From Brevibacillus panacihumi W25 (GTDB lineage Bacteria; Bacillota; Bacilli; Brevibacillales; Brevibacillaceae): DNA of 64,000 nt. The notes under the pieces were generated by a model, which worked only from the letters and a program-made list of their open reading frames with translations, did no database searches and was not told the DNA's origin. The first letter of the stretch is position 1. Each line of letters starts with the position of its first letter. The stretch covers positions 2,058,579 through 2,122,578 of the forward strand of contig NZ_KI629782.1 of assembly GCF_000503775.1 (NCBI RefSeq), in the 5' to 3' direction. Shown here in pieces: positions 35,003-47,176 of this stretch. The position numbers were made by a program, and so were the translations under genes.

Positions 35003-35437
35003 ATGGCAAAATTAAAGGTGCTAAAAAGTATTGGTCATAATCTAATGCACAGCTATTTGAGTTTGATGAATTCATATGATGGTGCCTATATAGTTAGTCA
35101 TTTATATCAAATTGCTAAGAAAAATAACCATCCAACAATCATAATTGATGTACTTAATAAAAGGATTGAACCAACCTTCTTTTGTGTTGATGTCATTAAA
35201 CAATCACTAATAGTATTAGAAAGCGATTTCCATCGTTTGCTTCAGTCAGATAAGCTAACAATTGATTATATAAAATCAGTCAAAGCAGAAATTAATTTTG
35301 ATCTATTAAACCCAAAGATTGGAGTTACAGATCATGAATTAGAAAGATATGCTTGCCTTATTGAGATTGTTGATTTAAATGGAAAGAACCATTCAACTAA
35401 TGTAAAGGAATGGTGGCGTTCAGGTATAAGTGGATGA
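35003..35437 (+). CDS. Hypothetical protein, AT-rich gene
   Basis: The product has 144 residues from ATG 35003, seven bases after AAGGA; an in-frame ATG at 34973 would add ten residues. It begins MAKLKVLKSIGHNLMHSYLS. It has no membrane segment or known motif that I can name. Similar N-termini occur in small uncharacterised Bacillus proteins, from memory. The gene is clearly more AT-rich than the genes around it and sits next to IS110 and the structured repeat, which suggests acquisition by transfer. Confidence 0.65.
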   Translation: MAKLKVLKSIGHNLMHSYLSLMNSYDGAYIVSHLYQIAKKNNHPTIIIDVLNKRIEPTFFCVDVIKQSLIVLESDFHRLLQSDKLTIDYIKSVKAEINFDLLNPKIGVTDHELERYACLIEIVDLNGKNHSTNVKEWWRSGISG

Positions 35438-35489
35438 GAATTTTGAATAAAACATTATTACGCTAACGGGGATCGTTAGTACAGAATGA

Positions 35490-35540
35490 CAAAAAATCCG
35501 TTCCCATCGCCATTATTTGGACAAAAGGAACGGATTGTTT
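35490..35540. terminator. Terminator of camS
   Basis: AATCCGTTCC pairs with GGAACGGATT around a 22-base loop. On the minus strand the stem is followed by six T, which terminates camS. The plus-strand tail is weaker but could also serve the 35003-35437 gene. Confidence 0.75.
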
Positions 35541-35547
35541 TATACCA

Positions 35548-36612
35548 TCAACGGTAAATATGCATGTACGGCTCGCCTTTTACGGGGCGGATGTAGATCG
35601 CAAGCGGCTTGTTCATGGCTTGGACATACAGGTTTACGTGCACGTTTTTATCAAACAGCTGATTGATGTTATTCGCAGCAAACTGCGTGAACTGCAATAC
35701 CTCAGTCCGGGAGTCATACTCCGCTGTCGCCGTGATGGTCAGCTCGGTTAGATTGCCGCCCATGAAGCGGCCGACGCCCGTCATGCCGATAAAGTCGCGG
35801 AAGAACGTCTGCGATTCGCGCATGAATTTGTCATACTGCAGAGACTGCTGGGGGTATTTTTTCCCTACCTCGGGACTGGGGAAGAGGAAGAACTCCTCGT
35901 CGATCGGCTGCCATTTGGAGATCGCCGACTCATTGGCATTGACCGTCCCCGACATGATAAAATTCCCTGGCACCAGAGAAGAATTCATTTCCGGAACCTG
36001 ATAGAGCATGATCAGGATGGGTACCTGCAGTTCGTTGGACCGCACGGACTGGACCATTTTGGCGGCCAATTGTTTGCCGCGCTCCTGAAGCTCTTCAACG
36101 GTATAGCGTTTATCCTGCCCTGTAGCATCCTTGTACACAGGCGAAAGCGAGAGACCCAGAGCCATCCCGGCCAGCTGCTGCGTATCCTTGTTGAGATAAT
36201 CATGCTCCAGGACATGGACGAGGAGCCCGCTTTTTCGCTGTCCAGTCTGCTCTCCGGCCTTTTCCTCCGCGATCCATGCCCGCACCTGTTCCTTCTTGAT
36301 GTACTGCCCTTCCTGAAAGAAAAAGGAAGACGTCGGAAACGTGTCCCTGGCAAATTCCATCATTCCCAGCTCCAGATGGCTAAAATCGATGCGGAACTTG
36401 TTTTCCAAGAGCATGCCCCGTGTCTGGTTGGGCTTATAAGGCATGATACTGCCGTAGTAATCCTCCGATACTTCAATGACCGGAGACAGGGAGGGGGTGC
36501 TTGGCTCGACGACCCGTTCCTGGCCTGAAGGAAGGAATGAACATCCCGTCGCCGCTACCGTGAATAGGCCGGCAGCCACTAGCTTGCATCGTGCCCAAAA
36601 CTTCGCTTTCAT
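35548..36612 (-). CDS. camS: CamS-family lipoprotein
   Basis: The protein has 354 residues with a lipoprotein signal ending in the lipobox VAATGC (cysteine 24). GMALGLSLSPVYKD and TELTITATAEYDSRTEVLQF are characteristic of CamS/YerH. In enterococci and staphylococci its signal peptide yields a sex-pheromone-like peptide; the function of the mature protein is unclear. It is anchored on the outer face of the membrane. The start follows AAGGAG. It is downstream of ligA and pcrA, as in Bacillus. Confidence 0.88.
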   Translation of the reverse strand: MKAKFWARCKLVAAGLFTVAATGCSFLPSGQERVVEPSTPSLSPVIEVSEDYYGSIMPYKPNQTRGMLLENKFRIDFSHLELGMMEFARDTFPTSSFFFQEGQYIKKEQVRAWIAEEKAGEQTGQRKSGLLVHVLEHDYLNKDTQQLAGMALGLSLSPVYKDATGQDKRYTVEELQERGKQLAAKMVQSVRSNELQVPILIMLYQVPEMNSSLVPGNFIMSGTVNANESAISKWQPIDEEFFLFPSPEVGKKYPQQSLQYDKFMRESQTFFRDFIGMTGVGRFMGGNLTELTITATAEYDSRTEVLQFTQFAANNINQLFDKNVHVNLYVQAMNKPLAIYIRPVKGEPYMHIYR

Positions 36613-36640
36613 ACGTTACTCCTTATCCGAAATGAGCATG

Positions 36641-37519
36641 TCAATTCCATTTTATCCACCTGTCATTGGTAAGCGAGTAGATCAAGGCGGATTCACCGAT
36701 GCCGACCCACTTCGTCTTCCCTTCTCCAGGGGCGACCACGATCAGTTTTTCTGGCGCCTTGGCATTCAGCATGCGCCACTCGCCATTTTCTTTTTCAAAA
36801 ACGCCTTGCTCCGTCGCAACGGCCAACACGCCTGTGCGCCGATCAACAGCTAGCGAATACGTCTGCTCCGCCTGCGGCAACAGCTCAGACTTCCATTGAC
36901 CGTCTTCATGGTAAAACAAGCTGAACTGCGCTGCCACATACAGACGGTTTTCTACGGGATTGAAGTCCATCGCGTAGACCTCCTGATCCATCGGCAGCCA
37001 CATTTGCCATGTCTCTCCTCCGTCCAGCGATTGGTAGATCCCCTCGCCGGAGACGAAAGCGCACAGCCGGATTTGATCGTCTTCCTCAATCCCGACGAAG
37101 CTGCGAATGTTGGCTGGCGTCGGCAATCCCGCACCGATTGTGCTCCAGTTCTCTCCTCCATCCCACGAATGCATGACGCCCGCATCCCCTGCGATCAGGA
37201 TGTGATTGGGATCACCCGGATACACATACCAGCCAACGATGTCTTTATACTCCAATTGAGAGGAAAGCAGTCCCCAGTTGCCTCGATCAACCGAATGGTA
37301 GAGGCCGGCGTTCGTGCCGACCCACACCTGATTGTCGTCTCGCATCGACAGATTGTGGACCGTTCCCCCTTTTTCCAACACTTCCTGATAGGTCAGCTCT
37401 CCTGGCAGTGCTGCTGCTGTTACGGGTGAAGAAGGTGGCTTTTTCTGTCCGCTATCGCTGCAGCCCGTCATGCTTGCCAGCACGATCAAGACTACTCCCC
37501 ATCGCCAGAATCTTCTCAA
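36641..37519 (-). CDS. BNR/YCF48-like repeat lipoprotein
   Basis: The protein has 292 residues with a signal peptide and lipobox ASMTGC. It is built of sialidase-type BNR/YCF48-like repeats, visible as LYHSVDRGNWG, VMHSWDGGENWS and IYQSLDGGETW. It should fold as a beta-propeller outside the cell, anchored by lipid. Its role is unknown. The start is TTG with only a weak ribosome binding site. It lies between camS and ligA and is not part of the Bacillus subtilis order. Confidence 0.8.
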   Translation of the reverse strand: MRRFWRWGVVLIVLASMTGCSDSGQKKPPSSPVTAAALPGELTYQEVLEKGGTVHNLSMRDDNQVWVGTNAGLYHSVDRGNWGLLSSQLEYKDIVGWYVYPGDPNHILIAGDAGVMHSWDGGENWSTIGAGLPTPANIRSFVGIEEDDQIRLCAFVSGEGIYQSLDGGETWQMWLPMDQEVYAMDFNPVENRLYVAAQFSLFYHEDGQWKSELLPQAEQTYSLAVDRRTGVLAVATEQGVFEKENGEWRMLNAKAPEKLIVVAPGEGKTKWVGIGESALIYSLTNDRWIKWN

Positions 37520-37568
37520 GCTCCATCACCATTCCTTCCCTTTGCTGTAGCGCAGCTGTCTGCGAGGA

Positions 37569-39593
<2,025 letters not shown>

Positions 39594-39619
39594 TCATCCT
39601 TTACTCGACAGTATCCTGC

Positions 39620-41944
39620 TTATCCGCGTTCAATCGGAGCAAATTTGGCCAACAGTTTTTTAATCCCGACCGGGCTGGCAAAGGCGATGTCCAACTCCAT
39701 ATTGTCGCCTTCTCCCTTTACCTTCACCACGGTTCCAACACCCCACTTGCCATGCTTCACCTTTTCGCCGACCTTCCAATTTATCCCTGCTCCACCGCCA
39801 TGTCCAGGCAATTTATCTCCCGCCTGGAAGGCTTGCGGCCGTGAAAAGGGCGATTGTGCTGTTCCCGCAGGTCTTGATGGGGCAGCGCTCCTCGAAAATC
39901 CGCCTGCCGGTGTGGCAAAGCTGGATGAGCGGAAGGCAGACTCGCGCTGGCTGGAAAAACCGCCTTGCCCGTATCCGCGTTCTGACACCAGATTGCTTTC
40001 CATCAGCTCAGACGGGATCTCCTGGAGGAATCGGGACGGAGCGCTCGCGTTCGTGCGCCCGAACAGTGTCCGCATGCGGGCACAGCTCAGATACAATTGC
40101 TCCTCCGCCCGGGTAATCCCTACGTAGGCCAGACGCCGCTCTTCCTCCATCTCTGTCTCGTCGAACAGGGAACGGCTGTGCGGGAAGACTCCCTCCTCCA
40201 TTCCGATGAGAAAGACGACCGGAAACTCCAGCCCTTTGGCGCTGTGCAAGGTCATCAGCACCACCTGTCCCTCAGTAGAGACTTCTTCTGGAGCATCCTC
40301 TTCGCCGAGGGAATCGATATCCGCCACCAGAGCCAGATCCGTCAGGAAAGCCAAGAGGCTCTTGTCTTCGTTTTTGCGCTCAAACTCCTGGGTGACGGAG
40401 AGAAACTCGTCGATGTTCTCCAGGCGGGCCTGCGCTTCCAGCGTCTTTTCCACCTGTAGGGATTCGCGGTAGCCGGTACGCTTCAACACTTCCTCCACCA
40501 GCTCTGTCACGCTCAAATAGTCCGTCATCTGCATCAGATTCGTGATCAGGTCGTTAAAGGCGAGAATCGCATTGGTCGTGCGCGCAGGCAGCCCCATGAA
40601 GCCAGCCTCCTGAATCGCCTGGTAGAGCGACTGTCCGTGCGCGTTGGCATACGCCTGCAGCTTCTCTACCGTCGTATCGCCGATGTTGCGCTTCGGCACA
40701 TTGATGATCCGCGTCAGGCTGATATCGTCATCCGGATTGGAGATCAGGCGCAGGTAAGCGAGGATGTCCTTGATCTCTTTGCGATCATAGAACTTCGTGC
40801 CGCCGACGATGGTGTACGGAATGTTCGACTTCATGAACACATCCTCCACCACACGGGACTGCGCGTTCGTCCGGTACAGGACCGCAAACTTGTCATAGCG
40901 CTTGTAATCCGCCATCAGCTTGCGGATCGTATCGACGATGAAATAGGCTTCCTCATGCTCAGAATCGCCCTGATAGCAGGTGATTTTATTCCCTTCCTGC
41001 TTCTGTGTCCAGAGTTTTTTCTCCTTGCGCAGCTTGTTGTTGGCGATGACCTGGTTGGCCGCCTGCAGGATCGTTTTCGTAGAGCGGTAATTTTGCTCCA
41101 GTTTGATCATTTTTGCTTCCGGATAGTCTTTTTCAAAGTTCAGGATGATGGAAATATCCGCACCGCGCCACTTGTATATGCTCTGGTCGGCATCCCCCAC
41201 GCAGCAGAGATTGCGGTATTTATCAGCCAGCATGGAGATCAGGAGGTACTGCGCGCGGTTCGTATCCTGGTACTCGTCCACGTGGATATAGCGGAATTTT
41301 TTCTGATAAAATTCCAGCACTTCCGGCACTTCTTTAAACAGACGCACCGTCGTCATGATCAGATCGTCGAAATCAAGCGACTGGTTGTTTTTCAGCTTCT
41401 TTTGATACAGTTCGTACACCTTGGCGGCCACCTGTGAAAAAGGGTCCCCGGCCAAGCGCGCAAAAGTCGCCACATCCGTCAGCTCATTCTTCGCCGTGCT
41501 GATTGCGGACAAGATCCCGCGTGGTTCGTACTGCTTCGGATCGATGTTCAGCTCCTTCAAGCACTGTTTGACGACGGACAACTGATCCCCGGCATCCAGA
41601 ATCGAAAAATTGCGGTTGATGCCCAATCGGTCGATATCCCGGCGCAAGATCCGCACGCACAAGGAGTGGAACGTAGAAATCCACGTTTCTTGTGCTGCCA
41701 CGCCTCCAATGATCGCCGCGACACGGTTTTGCATCTCCCGGGCCGCTTTATTGGTAAAGGTAATCGCCAGAATGCTCCACGGCGCTACCTGTTTGGCACT
41801 GATGAGGTAAGCAATCCGCTGCGTAAGGACTTTGGTCTTGCCACTGCCCGCTCCGGCCAGGATCAGAACTGGCCCATCCGTGGTAAGAACTGCCTCCTTT
41901 TGCTCCGGATTTAACCCTGCTGTGATTCGTTCCACGTATGACAT
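39620..41944 (-). CDS. pcrA: ATP-dependent DNA helicase PcrA
   Basis: The protein has 774 residues from ATG 41944, with N-terminus [19 protein letters not shown]. Walker A is [11 protein letters not shown], Walker B is HVDEYQDTN, and motif VI is [13 protein letters not shown]. The C-terminal Tudor-like segment ([19 protein letters not shown]) binds RNA polymerase in PcrA/UvrD. It acts in repair and in removing transcription or replication roadblocks. An in-frame extension to 41983 lacks a ribosome binding site. Confidence 0.96.
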   Translation of the reverse strand: MSYVERITAGLNPEQKEAVLTTDGPVLILAGAGSGKTKVLTQRIAYLISAKQVAPWSILAITFTNKAAREMQNRVAAIIGGVAAQETWISTFHSLCVRILRRDIDRLGINRNFSILDAGDQLSVVKQCLKELNIDPKQYEPRGILSAISTAKNELTDVATFARLAGDPFSQVAAKVYELYQKKLKNNQSLDFDDLIMTTVRLFKEVPEVLEFYQKKFRYIHVDEYQDTNRAQYLLISMLADKYRNLCCVGDADQSIYKWRGADISIILNFEKDYPEAKMIKLEQNYRSTKTILQAANQVIANNKLRKEKKLWTQKQEGNKITCYQGDSEHEEAYFIVDTIRKLMADYKRYDKFAVLYRTNAQSRVVEDVFMKSNIPYTIVGGTKFYDRKEIKDILAYLRLISNPDDDISLTRIINVPKRNIGDTTVEKLQAYANAHGQSLYQAIQEAGFMGLPARTTNAILAFNDLITNLMQMTDYLSVTELVEEVLKRTGYRESLQVEKTLEAQARLENIDEFLSVTQEFERKNEDKSLLAFLTDLALVADIDSLGEEDAPEEVSTEGQVVLMTLHSAKGLEFPVVFLIGMEEGVFPHSRSLFDETEMEEERRLAYVGITRAEEQLYLSCARMRTLFGRTNASAPSRFLQEIPSELMESNLVSERGYGQGGFSSQRESAFRSSSFATPAGGFSRSAAPSRPAGTAQSPFSRPQAFQAGDKLPGHGGGAGINWKVGEKVKHGKWGVGTVVKVKGEGDNMELDIAFASPVGIKKLLAKFAPIERG

Positions 41945-41976
41945 ATGTATGAATCCACCTTTCCCGTCCATCAACG

Positions 41977-41990
41977 AAAGCATATGTTCC
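41977..41990 (-). promoter_or_regulatory. Weak LexA-like site ahead of pcrA
   Basis: The minus strand reads GGAACATATGCTTT. The left half (GAACATATG) is perfect against the SOS consensus, but the right half has two mismatches. It lies 33-46 bases before the pcrA start. Co-regulation with DNA damage is plausible but not established here. Confidence 0.3.
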
Positions 41991-42050
41991 TATTTTCGCA
42001 CAGATCGAGGTTCAGTTCCAGCTGGGATGTGGGAAATGGAAAAATCCACC

Positions 42051-42860
42051 TTACCCCTCTTTGCCATCCGGCAACAAGGGCTCATACATCAGCAGCGCGT
42101 GGTTGTCCGTCACCCATTCCTCCTGTTGCCATTCCCCGTCTATGCTGTACACGTTCCGGTACAGACGGTTCTTGCGTTCGTATCCACCCCACAGTGACGG
42201 TTGGATGGCGTGATCCTTTTCCACAATTTCATAGCGGCGTGTAGCAGGCATCGACGAGCGCCACTCCCCGACCAAATGCGTCTGCGTCACGTAAAGATGG
42301 AGCTGGTAGGTTTGCTTGGTCTCATTTGTGATCTGCAGGTCCATGTAATTGTAAAAGCAAGTCGCGCCGCTGCCAAAGGGCTGGGTGCGATTGGCATCGG
42401 GAAAAACGTCGTAGCTGTGTCGGTGCCGCTCAGTGATCGTCAGCGGCGTATGGATTGTCATCCAGAACAGCAGATTGGAAAGCTGGCAAAGCCCCCCGCC
42501 GATGCCAGCCGTCACACGCCCGTGCGACAAGAGCATGCCGGGGAGATAGCCCTTGCTCTTTGTCGGTTTTCCGATCAGCTTCCAGTAGGAGAAGGTCTCT
42601 TTCGGCTGGATCACGATTCCGTCCAGTCTTTGCACAGCGAGCCGCAGATTGGTCACCTTGTTGTGCTGCATCCACATCTCTACGTTTTTCAACCTTCGCA
42701 AGAGCGGTGTCTGATGGCGAAAATGGACATGCTCAAAAAGCTCCTTTTCCCTTTTCCGGGCGTACTGTTTTTGGTCAAACAGCCAGTCCCCATAACGCTT
42801 GAGACGGTAGTAGCAGATTCCTGCTGCCAGGCGCCATCTGCTTCGTTGGATCGGTTTCAT
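42051..42860 (-). CDS. VanW-family protein
   Basis: The protein has 269 residues. The VanW core is clear: GIGGGLCQLSNLLFWM, ERHRHSYDVFPD and PFGSGATCFYNYMDLQI. VanW occurs beside vancomycin-resistance genes but also alone in many Bacillales; its biochemical role is unsettled. No signal peptide is obvious. There are no van resistance genes nearby, so resistance should not be inferred. Confidence 0.88.
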   Translation of the reverse strand: MKPIQRSRWRLAAGICYYRLKRYGDWLFDQKQYARKREKELFEHVHFRHQTPLLRRLKNVEMWMQHNKVTNLRLAVQRLDGIVIQPKETFSYWKLIGKPTKSKGYLPGMLLSHGRVTAGIGGGLCQLSNLLFWMTIHTPLTITERHRHSYDVFPDANRTQPFGSGATCFYNYMDLQITNETKQTYQLHLYVTQTHLVGEWRSSMPATRRYEIVEKDHAIQPSLWGGYERKNRLYRNVYSIDGEWQQEEWVTDNHALLMYEPLLPDGKEG

Positions 42861-42978
42861 TCCGTGGCACTCCGTTCTTTAGTCGTACTTTCCTCTATCT
42901 ATATAAAACGAATAAAGGCGGTGATTGTTGCACCGCGCATGTGCTATAGTAAAAGAATGGAAAAAAGGAGAGGTTGCC

Positions 42979-43887
42979 ATGCAATTTGCCCATGTAAAAA
43001 TCATGATGGCTATGGCCATTGTAGGAAGCTCTGTTGTTTTTGGAAAAATCATCGCCTCGCGCTTTCCCGTCTTTTTGGCATCAGAGCTGCGATTCATCAT
43101 CGCCTCAGCTATTTTGCTGGCACTCTTTTATCGTCGGGAGAAAACTCTCCCTGCCCCGGCTCCCCGTCACATGCTTTCACTCTTTCTACAGGCTCTGACG
43201 GGAGTATTTCTGTTCAATATCTGCATGTTGTATGGCCTGCGCTACACCACCGCTATCGAAGCCGGGATCATCACCAGTACCCTGCCTGCCGTCGTCGGCA
43301 TCATTGCGTTTCTTTTTCTCAAGGAACACCTCACGGCAAAAAAAGGGCTGGGGATTCTTTTGGCTGTCTGCGGTGTGCTATTGATCAATTTTGTAGGAGA
43401 AGGTGCCGGGAGCCCATCATCTATCATTGGTAATCTATTGATTTTTGCTGCCGTGGTGGGAGAAGCCCTCTTCATCACGCTGGGCAAAAAAATTTCTACA
43501 GTTGTGAGTCCGTTGATGATCTCCACGTTGATGAGCCTCTTTGGCGTCCTGCTCTTTTTGCCGTTTGCCATCTATGAAGCCCTATATTTTGATTTCCACA
43601 GCGTCGGGGTCCTGGATTGGCTCAATATCCTTTATTTCGGAGTCGTTGTGACCGTAATCGCCTTTTTGCTCATGTACCAAGGTCTGTCCAAGGTCTCAGC
43701 CAGCTCCGCCGGGGTACTGACCAGCGTGCTTCCCGTCAGCTCCCTGATCTTGTCTGCTGTGATCCTGCAGGAGACGATCACGCTGTATCATTTGCTCGGC
43801 ATGGGGTTTGTCTTCGGTGCGATTTTCATTCTTTCGCTAGAGCCGAAAGAGAAGCTGACACAACGAAAAGAGGCGGATTTGCAATAA
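42979..43887 (+). CDS. DMT/EamA-family transporter
   Basis: The protein has 302 residues from ATG 42979, eight bases after AAGGAG. It has ten membrane segments in two EamA repeats, with PLMISTLMSLFGVLLFLPF and SAVILQETITLYHLLG. It moves an unknown small metabolite across the membrane. It is divergent from vanW. Confidence 0.85.
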   Translation: MQFAHVKIMMAMAIVGSSVVFGKIIASRFPVFLASELRFIIASAILLALFYRREKTLPAPAPRHMLSLFLQALTGVFLFNICMLYGLRYTTAIEAGIITSTLPAVVGIIAFLFLKEHLTAKKGLGILLAVCGVLLINFVGEGAGSPSSIIGNLLIFAAVVGEALFITLGKKISTVVSPLMISTLMSLFGVLLFLPFAIYEALYFDFHSVGVLDWLNILYFGVVVTVIAFLLMYQGLSKVSASSAGVLTSVLPVSSLILSAVILQETITLYHLLGMGFVFGAIFILSLEPKEKLTQRKEADLQ

Positions 43888-43964
43888 GTCCACTTTCTTG
43901 AATGGCTCTAGACGGTACAAGTGGATCCAGCCATACTTTTGGGTAACTGAGAGGGGGAGATCCG

Positions 43965-44735
43965 ATGAGTCTAGAGAAGAAGGTTGGCGTGATTACAGGA
44001 GCTGCTCGGGGGCTGGGCTATAGCATCGCCGAAGAGCTGGCGTCGAGTGGTCATATCGTCCATTTGCTGGATCGAGACCAGGAGCAGCTTCAAGCATCCG
44101 TAGACAAGCTTCGGGCAAGTGGATATGAGGCATACGGATGGTCCATCGACCTCGCCGACCCTGACCTGATTCCGGAAGTCATCATGAACATCGTCGAAAT
44201 GACCGGTAACATCGATGTCCTCGTCAATAATGCGGGGGTTAATTTTGTCAAACCAATCGATCAAGTGACAAGCACCGATTGGGACTTCGTGCTGGATATT
44301 AATCTAAAGGCTGTCTTCTTCATGATTCAGGCAGCAGCACCCCAGATGCGAGAGGGTGGCTCCATTATCAACATCGCTTCCATAGCCGCAAATAGTCCAC
44401 GCCCTTTGTCAGTAGCCTATGCCGCCTCCAAGGCAGGAGTCCTCAGCCTGACGAAAACCATTTCCATCGTTCTCGCTCCCCGTCGTATCCGAGTCAACGC
44501 GATCTGCCCCGGAGCGATGGATACAGAGCTGTTATCCAAAATGGCAGAGGAAATGAGCTCGCTTTCCCATTCCACCCCCGAACAATCGCTGCAAAACTAC
44601 CTGGGCCCAATTCCGCTGGGGAGAATCAGCGAACCCACCGACGTCGCGAAAGCAGTCAGCTTTCTCGCCTCCGATGCCGCATCTTACGTGACCGGTCAAT
44701 CCCTGAATGTCTGCGGGGGCGTGACAGTCCAGTAG
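43965..44735 (+). CDS. Short-chain dehydrogenase/reductase
   Basis: The protein has 256 residues. The cofactor motif is GAARGLGYSIAEEL, followed by NNAGVNF, the catalytic Ser in IINIASIAA, and YAASKAG. An aspartate in HLLDRDQEQ after beta-2 suggests NAD(H) preference. The substrate is unknown; related enzymes act on 3-oxoacyl, sugar or diol substrates. It starts after GAGGGGG and lies 25 bases before the BASS transporter gene, so the two form an operon. Confidence 0.87.
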   Translation: MSLEKKVGVITGAARGLGYSIAEELASSGHIVHLLDRDQEQLQASVDKLRASGYEAYGWSIDLADPDLIPEVIMNIVEMTGNIDVLVNNAGVNFVKPIDQVTSTDWDFVLDINLKAVFFMIQAAAPQMREGGSIINIASIAANSPRPLSVAYAASKAGVLSLTKTISIVLAPRRIRVNAICPGAMDTELLSKMAEEMSSLSHSTPEQSLQNYLGPIPLGRISEPTDVAKAVSFLASDAASYVTGQSLNVCGGVTVQ

Positions 44736-44760
44736 TGCAAACAGGGAGGGACAAAGCCAT

Positions 44761-45738
44761 ATGCTGTCGATCTTGCAGGTCATCCTGACCAGATTTCTGG
44801 CCCTCTGGATTCTGATTGCTGCGTACCTGGCGTATCTCTTTCCAGAGCAGCTTCTTTTTTTGAAAAACTGGACCTCTCCATCGCTTGCTTTTATTCTTTT
44901 TTGCATGGGGATTACCCTTTCCAGAGAGAGTCTCAAACAGGTGATTTCCCGCCCCCGCAACGCCTTGCTCGGTGTTTTGGGCAAATGGACCATCACATTG
45001 GGAATTGCGCTTGTGCTGGCTTTTCTCTTTTTTGATGGTCACGCGGACATACAGGCTGGCATCATTCTCGCCAGTTCTGTACCAAGCGGCACCTCTGCCA
45101 ATCTGTACACCTTCATGGCAGGAGGCACACTCGCGCTCAGCGTCATGATGTCTGCTGTAGACACCCTGATAGGCCCGTTTCTGACTCCGCTCATCATGAA
45201 GTTTTCGGTTGGCAGCGTCGTTCCCGTCGCATTCCTTCCTGTCTTCTTACAGATGGTTTACGTCGTCCTGCTTCCGATCGCGCTCGGACTGTGGGTGCAA
45301 TGGAAATGGGAGCAAAAACTCGGGAACATTCGCCGGGTTATTCCCATCCTTTCTTCCGTCGCACTGATTATCGTCGACCTTGCCGTGGTTTCTTCTGCAC
45401 AAAAATCCCTGCAAGAGAATCTGGACATCCTCCCGCTGCTGTTCCTTTGTCTATTTTTGCAGATTACCATTCCGATGGCTGTCGGATACGGCTATGCCGC
45501 CAGACTCGGTATGCCGGAGCCGGACAGGCGCGCTGTCGTCTATGAATTCGGCATCTGCAATACCGCTCTGGCCGCCCTGCTGGCGATGGATCATATCAGT
45601 CCGATTGCTGCTGTCCCTGCTGTAGCGAACATGATCACGAATATCTCCGTGGGAGCATTGATCGCTGTATCCTGGGAACCGCTTCGCAAGCGGCTGTTGA
45701 CGTCAAGGGAGGGCAGCACCTACTCAACCAAATCATGA
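44761..45738 (+). CDS. BASS-family (bile acid:sodium symporter-like) transporter
   Basis: The protein has 325 residues with about ten membrane segments. ILASSVPSGTSANLYTFMAGG and EFGICNTALAALLA are the two crossover-type motifs of the BASS family. Bacterial relatives import organic acids such as pantoate or 2-keto acids with sodium. It is co-transcribed with the SDR gene and convergent with the dehydrogenase operon. Confidence 0.82.
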   Translation: MLSILQVILTRFLALWILIAAYLAYLFPEQLLFLKNWTSPSLAFILFCMGITLSRESLKQVISRPRNALLGVLGKWTITLGIALVLAFLFFDGHADIQAGIILASSVPSGTSANLYTFMAGGTLALSVMMSAVDTLIGPFLTPLIMKFSVGSVVPVAFLPVFLQMVYVVLLPIALGLWVQWKWEQKLGNIRRVIPILSSVALIIVDLAVVSSAQKSLQENLDILPLLFLCLFLQITIPMAVGYGYAARLGMPEPDRRAVVYEFGICNTALAALLAMDHISPIAAVPAVANMITNISVGALIAVSWEPLRKRLLTSREGSTYSTKS

Positions 45739-45751
45739 TGATAAATGAGAA

Positions 45752-45774
45752 GCCCTGTCTTTCACAGACAGGGC
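45752..45774. terminator. Stem-loop between convergent operons
   Basis: GCCCTGTCT pairs perfectly with AGACAGGGC around five bases. It lies between the BASS gene and the dehydrogenase E3 gene. Neither side has a strong T tract, so it may be a weak bidirectional terminator. Confidence 0.6.
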
Positions 45775-45784
45775 CTTGCATATT

Positions 45785-47176
45785 TTACGTTCCCCGGCCG
45801 AGCTTGCCTGGAAGATGAATCGCCGTGCCGCCGATAGCCGCCACCGCTTCCTGTATCCCTTCGGAGATCGTCGGATGTGGAAAGATCATCGCTAGCACCT
45901 CATCTGCCGTAGCTTCCAGAGACAAGGCAAGAGCCGCCTGCGAGATGAATTCCGTCGCGTGTGGAGCGAGCAGGTGAAGGCCCAGAATCTGGCCGTATTT
46001 TTTATTCGCCACTACTTTGATCATGCCCTGGCTTTCTCCTTCGACCAGAGCTCGCCCACTGGCGGATAGAGGAAATATGGCCTCTTCTGCCTCAAAGCCC
46101 CTTTTTGTCGCCTCTTCGAACGTCAATCCGACGATCGCGGCTTCCGGGTGTGAATAGAGGCAATGCGGCACCAGATCGTACGCAATAGGCTTGACAGGAT
46201 TTCCCATGGCGCGCTCCGCCGCTAGCTTTCCTTCCATCATCGCGACATGTGCCAGCATCACAGGACTTGCGCAATCACCGACCGCATAGATGTCCCGATG
46301 ATTCGTCTGCTGCCAGGCGTTTACCTTGATTTTTCCGCCCTCCACCTGAATATCTGCATCATCTAGCCGCAACGGCTGCAGATTGGCTTTCCGTCCCATC
46401 GCAAGAAGCACCAGTTCAGCAGCAAACGTTTCTCCTTGAGATAAGGAGACAGTAAAGGTGCCATCACCCTCCTTCGCAATCGTTTCCACTGTGCTTCCAA
46501 TCGTGAACTGCACCCCAAGGCTTTTTAGATTCGCCTGTATCCCCGAAGATATGCTTACATCAATCGTCGGCACAATTCTTTGGGCTGCCTCGACCACATG
46601 CACCTGCACACCGAGCTCGGCAAAGATCGTGGCAAATTCAATCCCGATCACACCGCCTCCTATGATCGCTAGACTCCCGGGCAAGCGGTCGATCGTCAAT
46701 AATTCGTCGCTCGTAATGACTCCGGGAATATGAGACCAGGGAGCCGCCGGACGTACGGGACGACTACCGGCAGCTATGATGATTGCATCTGCGTCAAACA
46801 TCTTACTCTTGTCCCCGTCGACGATGACTTTTCTCTCGGATGTAAACGAAGCCGTCCCGGAAATGACGTCGATTTGCCCTTCCCGCAATAACCCTTCAAC
46901 ACCCATTCGCAAATGCTGCACGGCCTGGTTCTTGCGGGCCATGATTTCCTTCCAGGGCACTTCACCCTGCAGATGCTGGGGAAAGAGCGTTCTGCTTTTC
47001 GCCCAAGTACCCGATGAATCGAGCAAGCTTTTGGTCGGGATGCAACCCGCGTTCAGGCAAGTACCGCCTAAAAAATCCTTCTCGATCAAAGTTACCTTGC
47101 CGCCTAACTGGCTTGCTCGTATCGCTGCCGTATATCCGCCAGGTCCTCCGCCGATGACCAGTACACGCTTTTTCAT
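45785..47176 (-). CDS. lpdA: Dihydrolipoyl dehydrogenase (E3)
   Basis: The protein has 463 residues. It shows the FAD-binding VLVIGGGPGGYTAAIRA, the redox disulfide GGTCLNAGCIPTKS, the NAD-binding IIGGGVIGIEFATI and the C-terminal HPTISEGIQEA with the catalytic histidine. It reoxidises the lipoyl group of the E2 protein encoded just upstream, whose gene overlaps it by four bases. It is the last gene of the operon. Confidence 0.93.
   Translation of the reverse strand: MKKRVLVIGGGPGGYTAAIRASQLGGKVTLIEKDFLGGTCLNAGCIPTKSLLDSSGTWAKSRTLFPQHLQGEVPWKEIMARKNQAVQHLRMGVEGLLREGQIDVISGTASFTSERKVIVDGDKSKMFDADAIIIAAGSRPVRPAAPWSHIPGVITSDELLTIDRLPGSLAIIGGGVIGIEFATIFAELGVQVHVVEAAQRIVPTIDVSISSGIQANLKSLGVQFTIGSTVETIAKEGDGTFTVSLSQGETFAAELVLLAMGRKANLQPLRLDDADIQVEGGKIKVNAWQQTNHRDIYAVGDCASPVMLAHVAMMEGKLAAERAMGNPVKPIAYDLVPHCLYSHPEAAIVGLTFEEATKRGFEAEEAIFPLSASGRALVEGESQGMIKVVANKKYGQILGLHLLAPHATEFISQAALALSLEATADEVLAMIFPHPTISEGIQEAVAAIGGTAIHLPGKLGRGT

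Noticed and set aside
42051..42860. Vancomycin-resistance cluster
   Set aside because: Only a VanW-family gene is present; there is no vanH, vanA, vanX, vanR or vanS, and lone VanW proteins are common in Bacillales.
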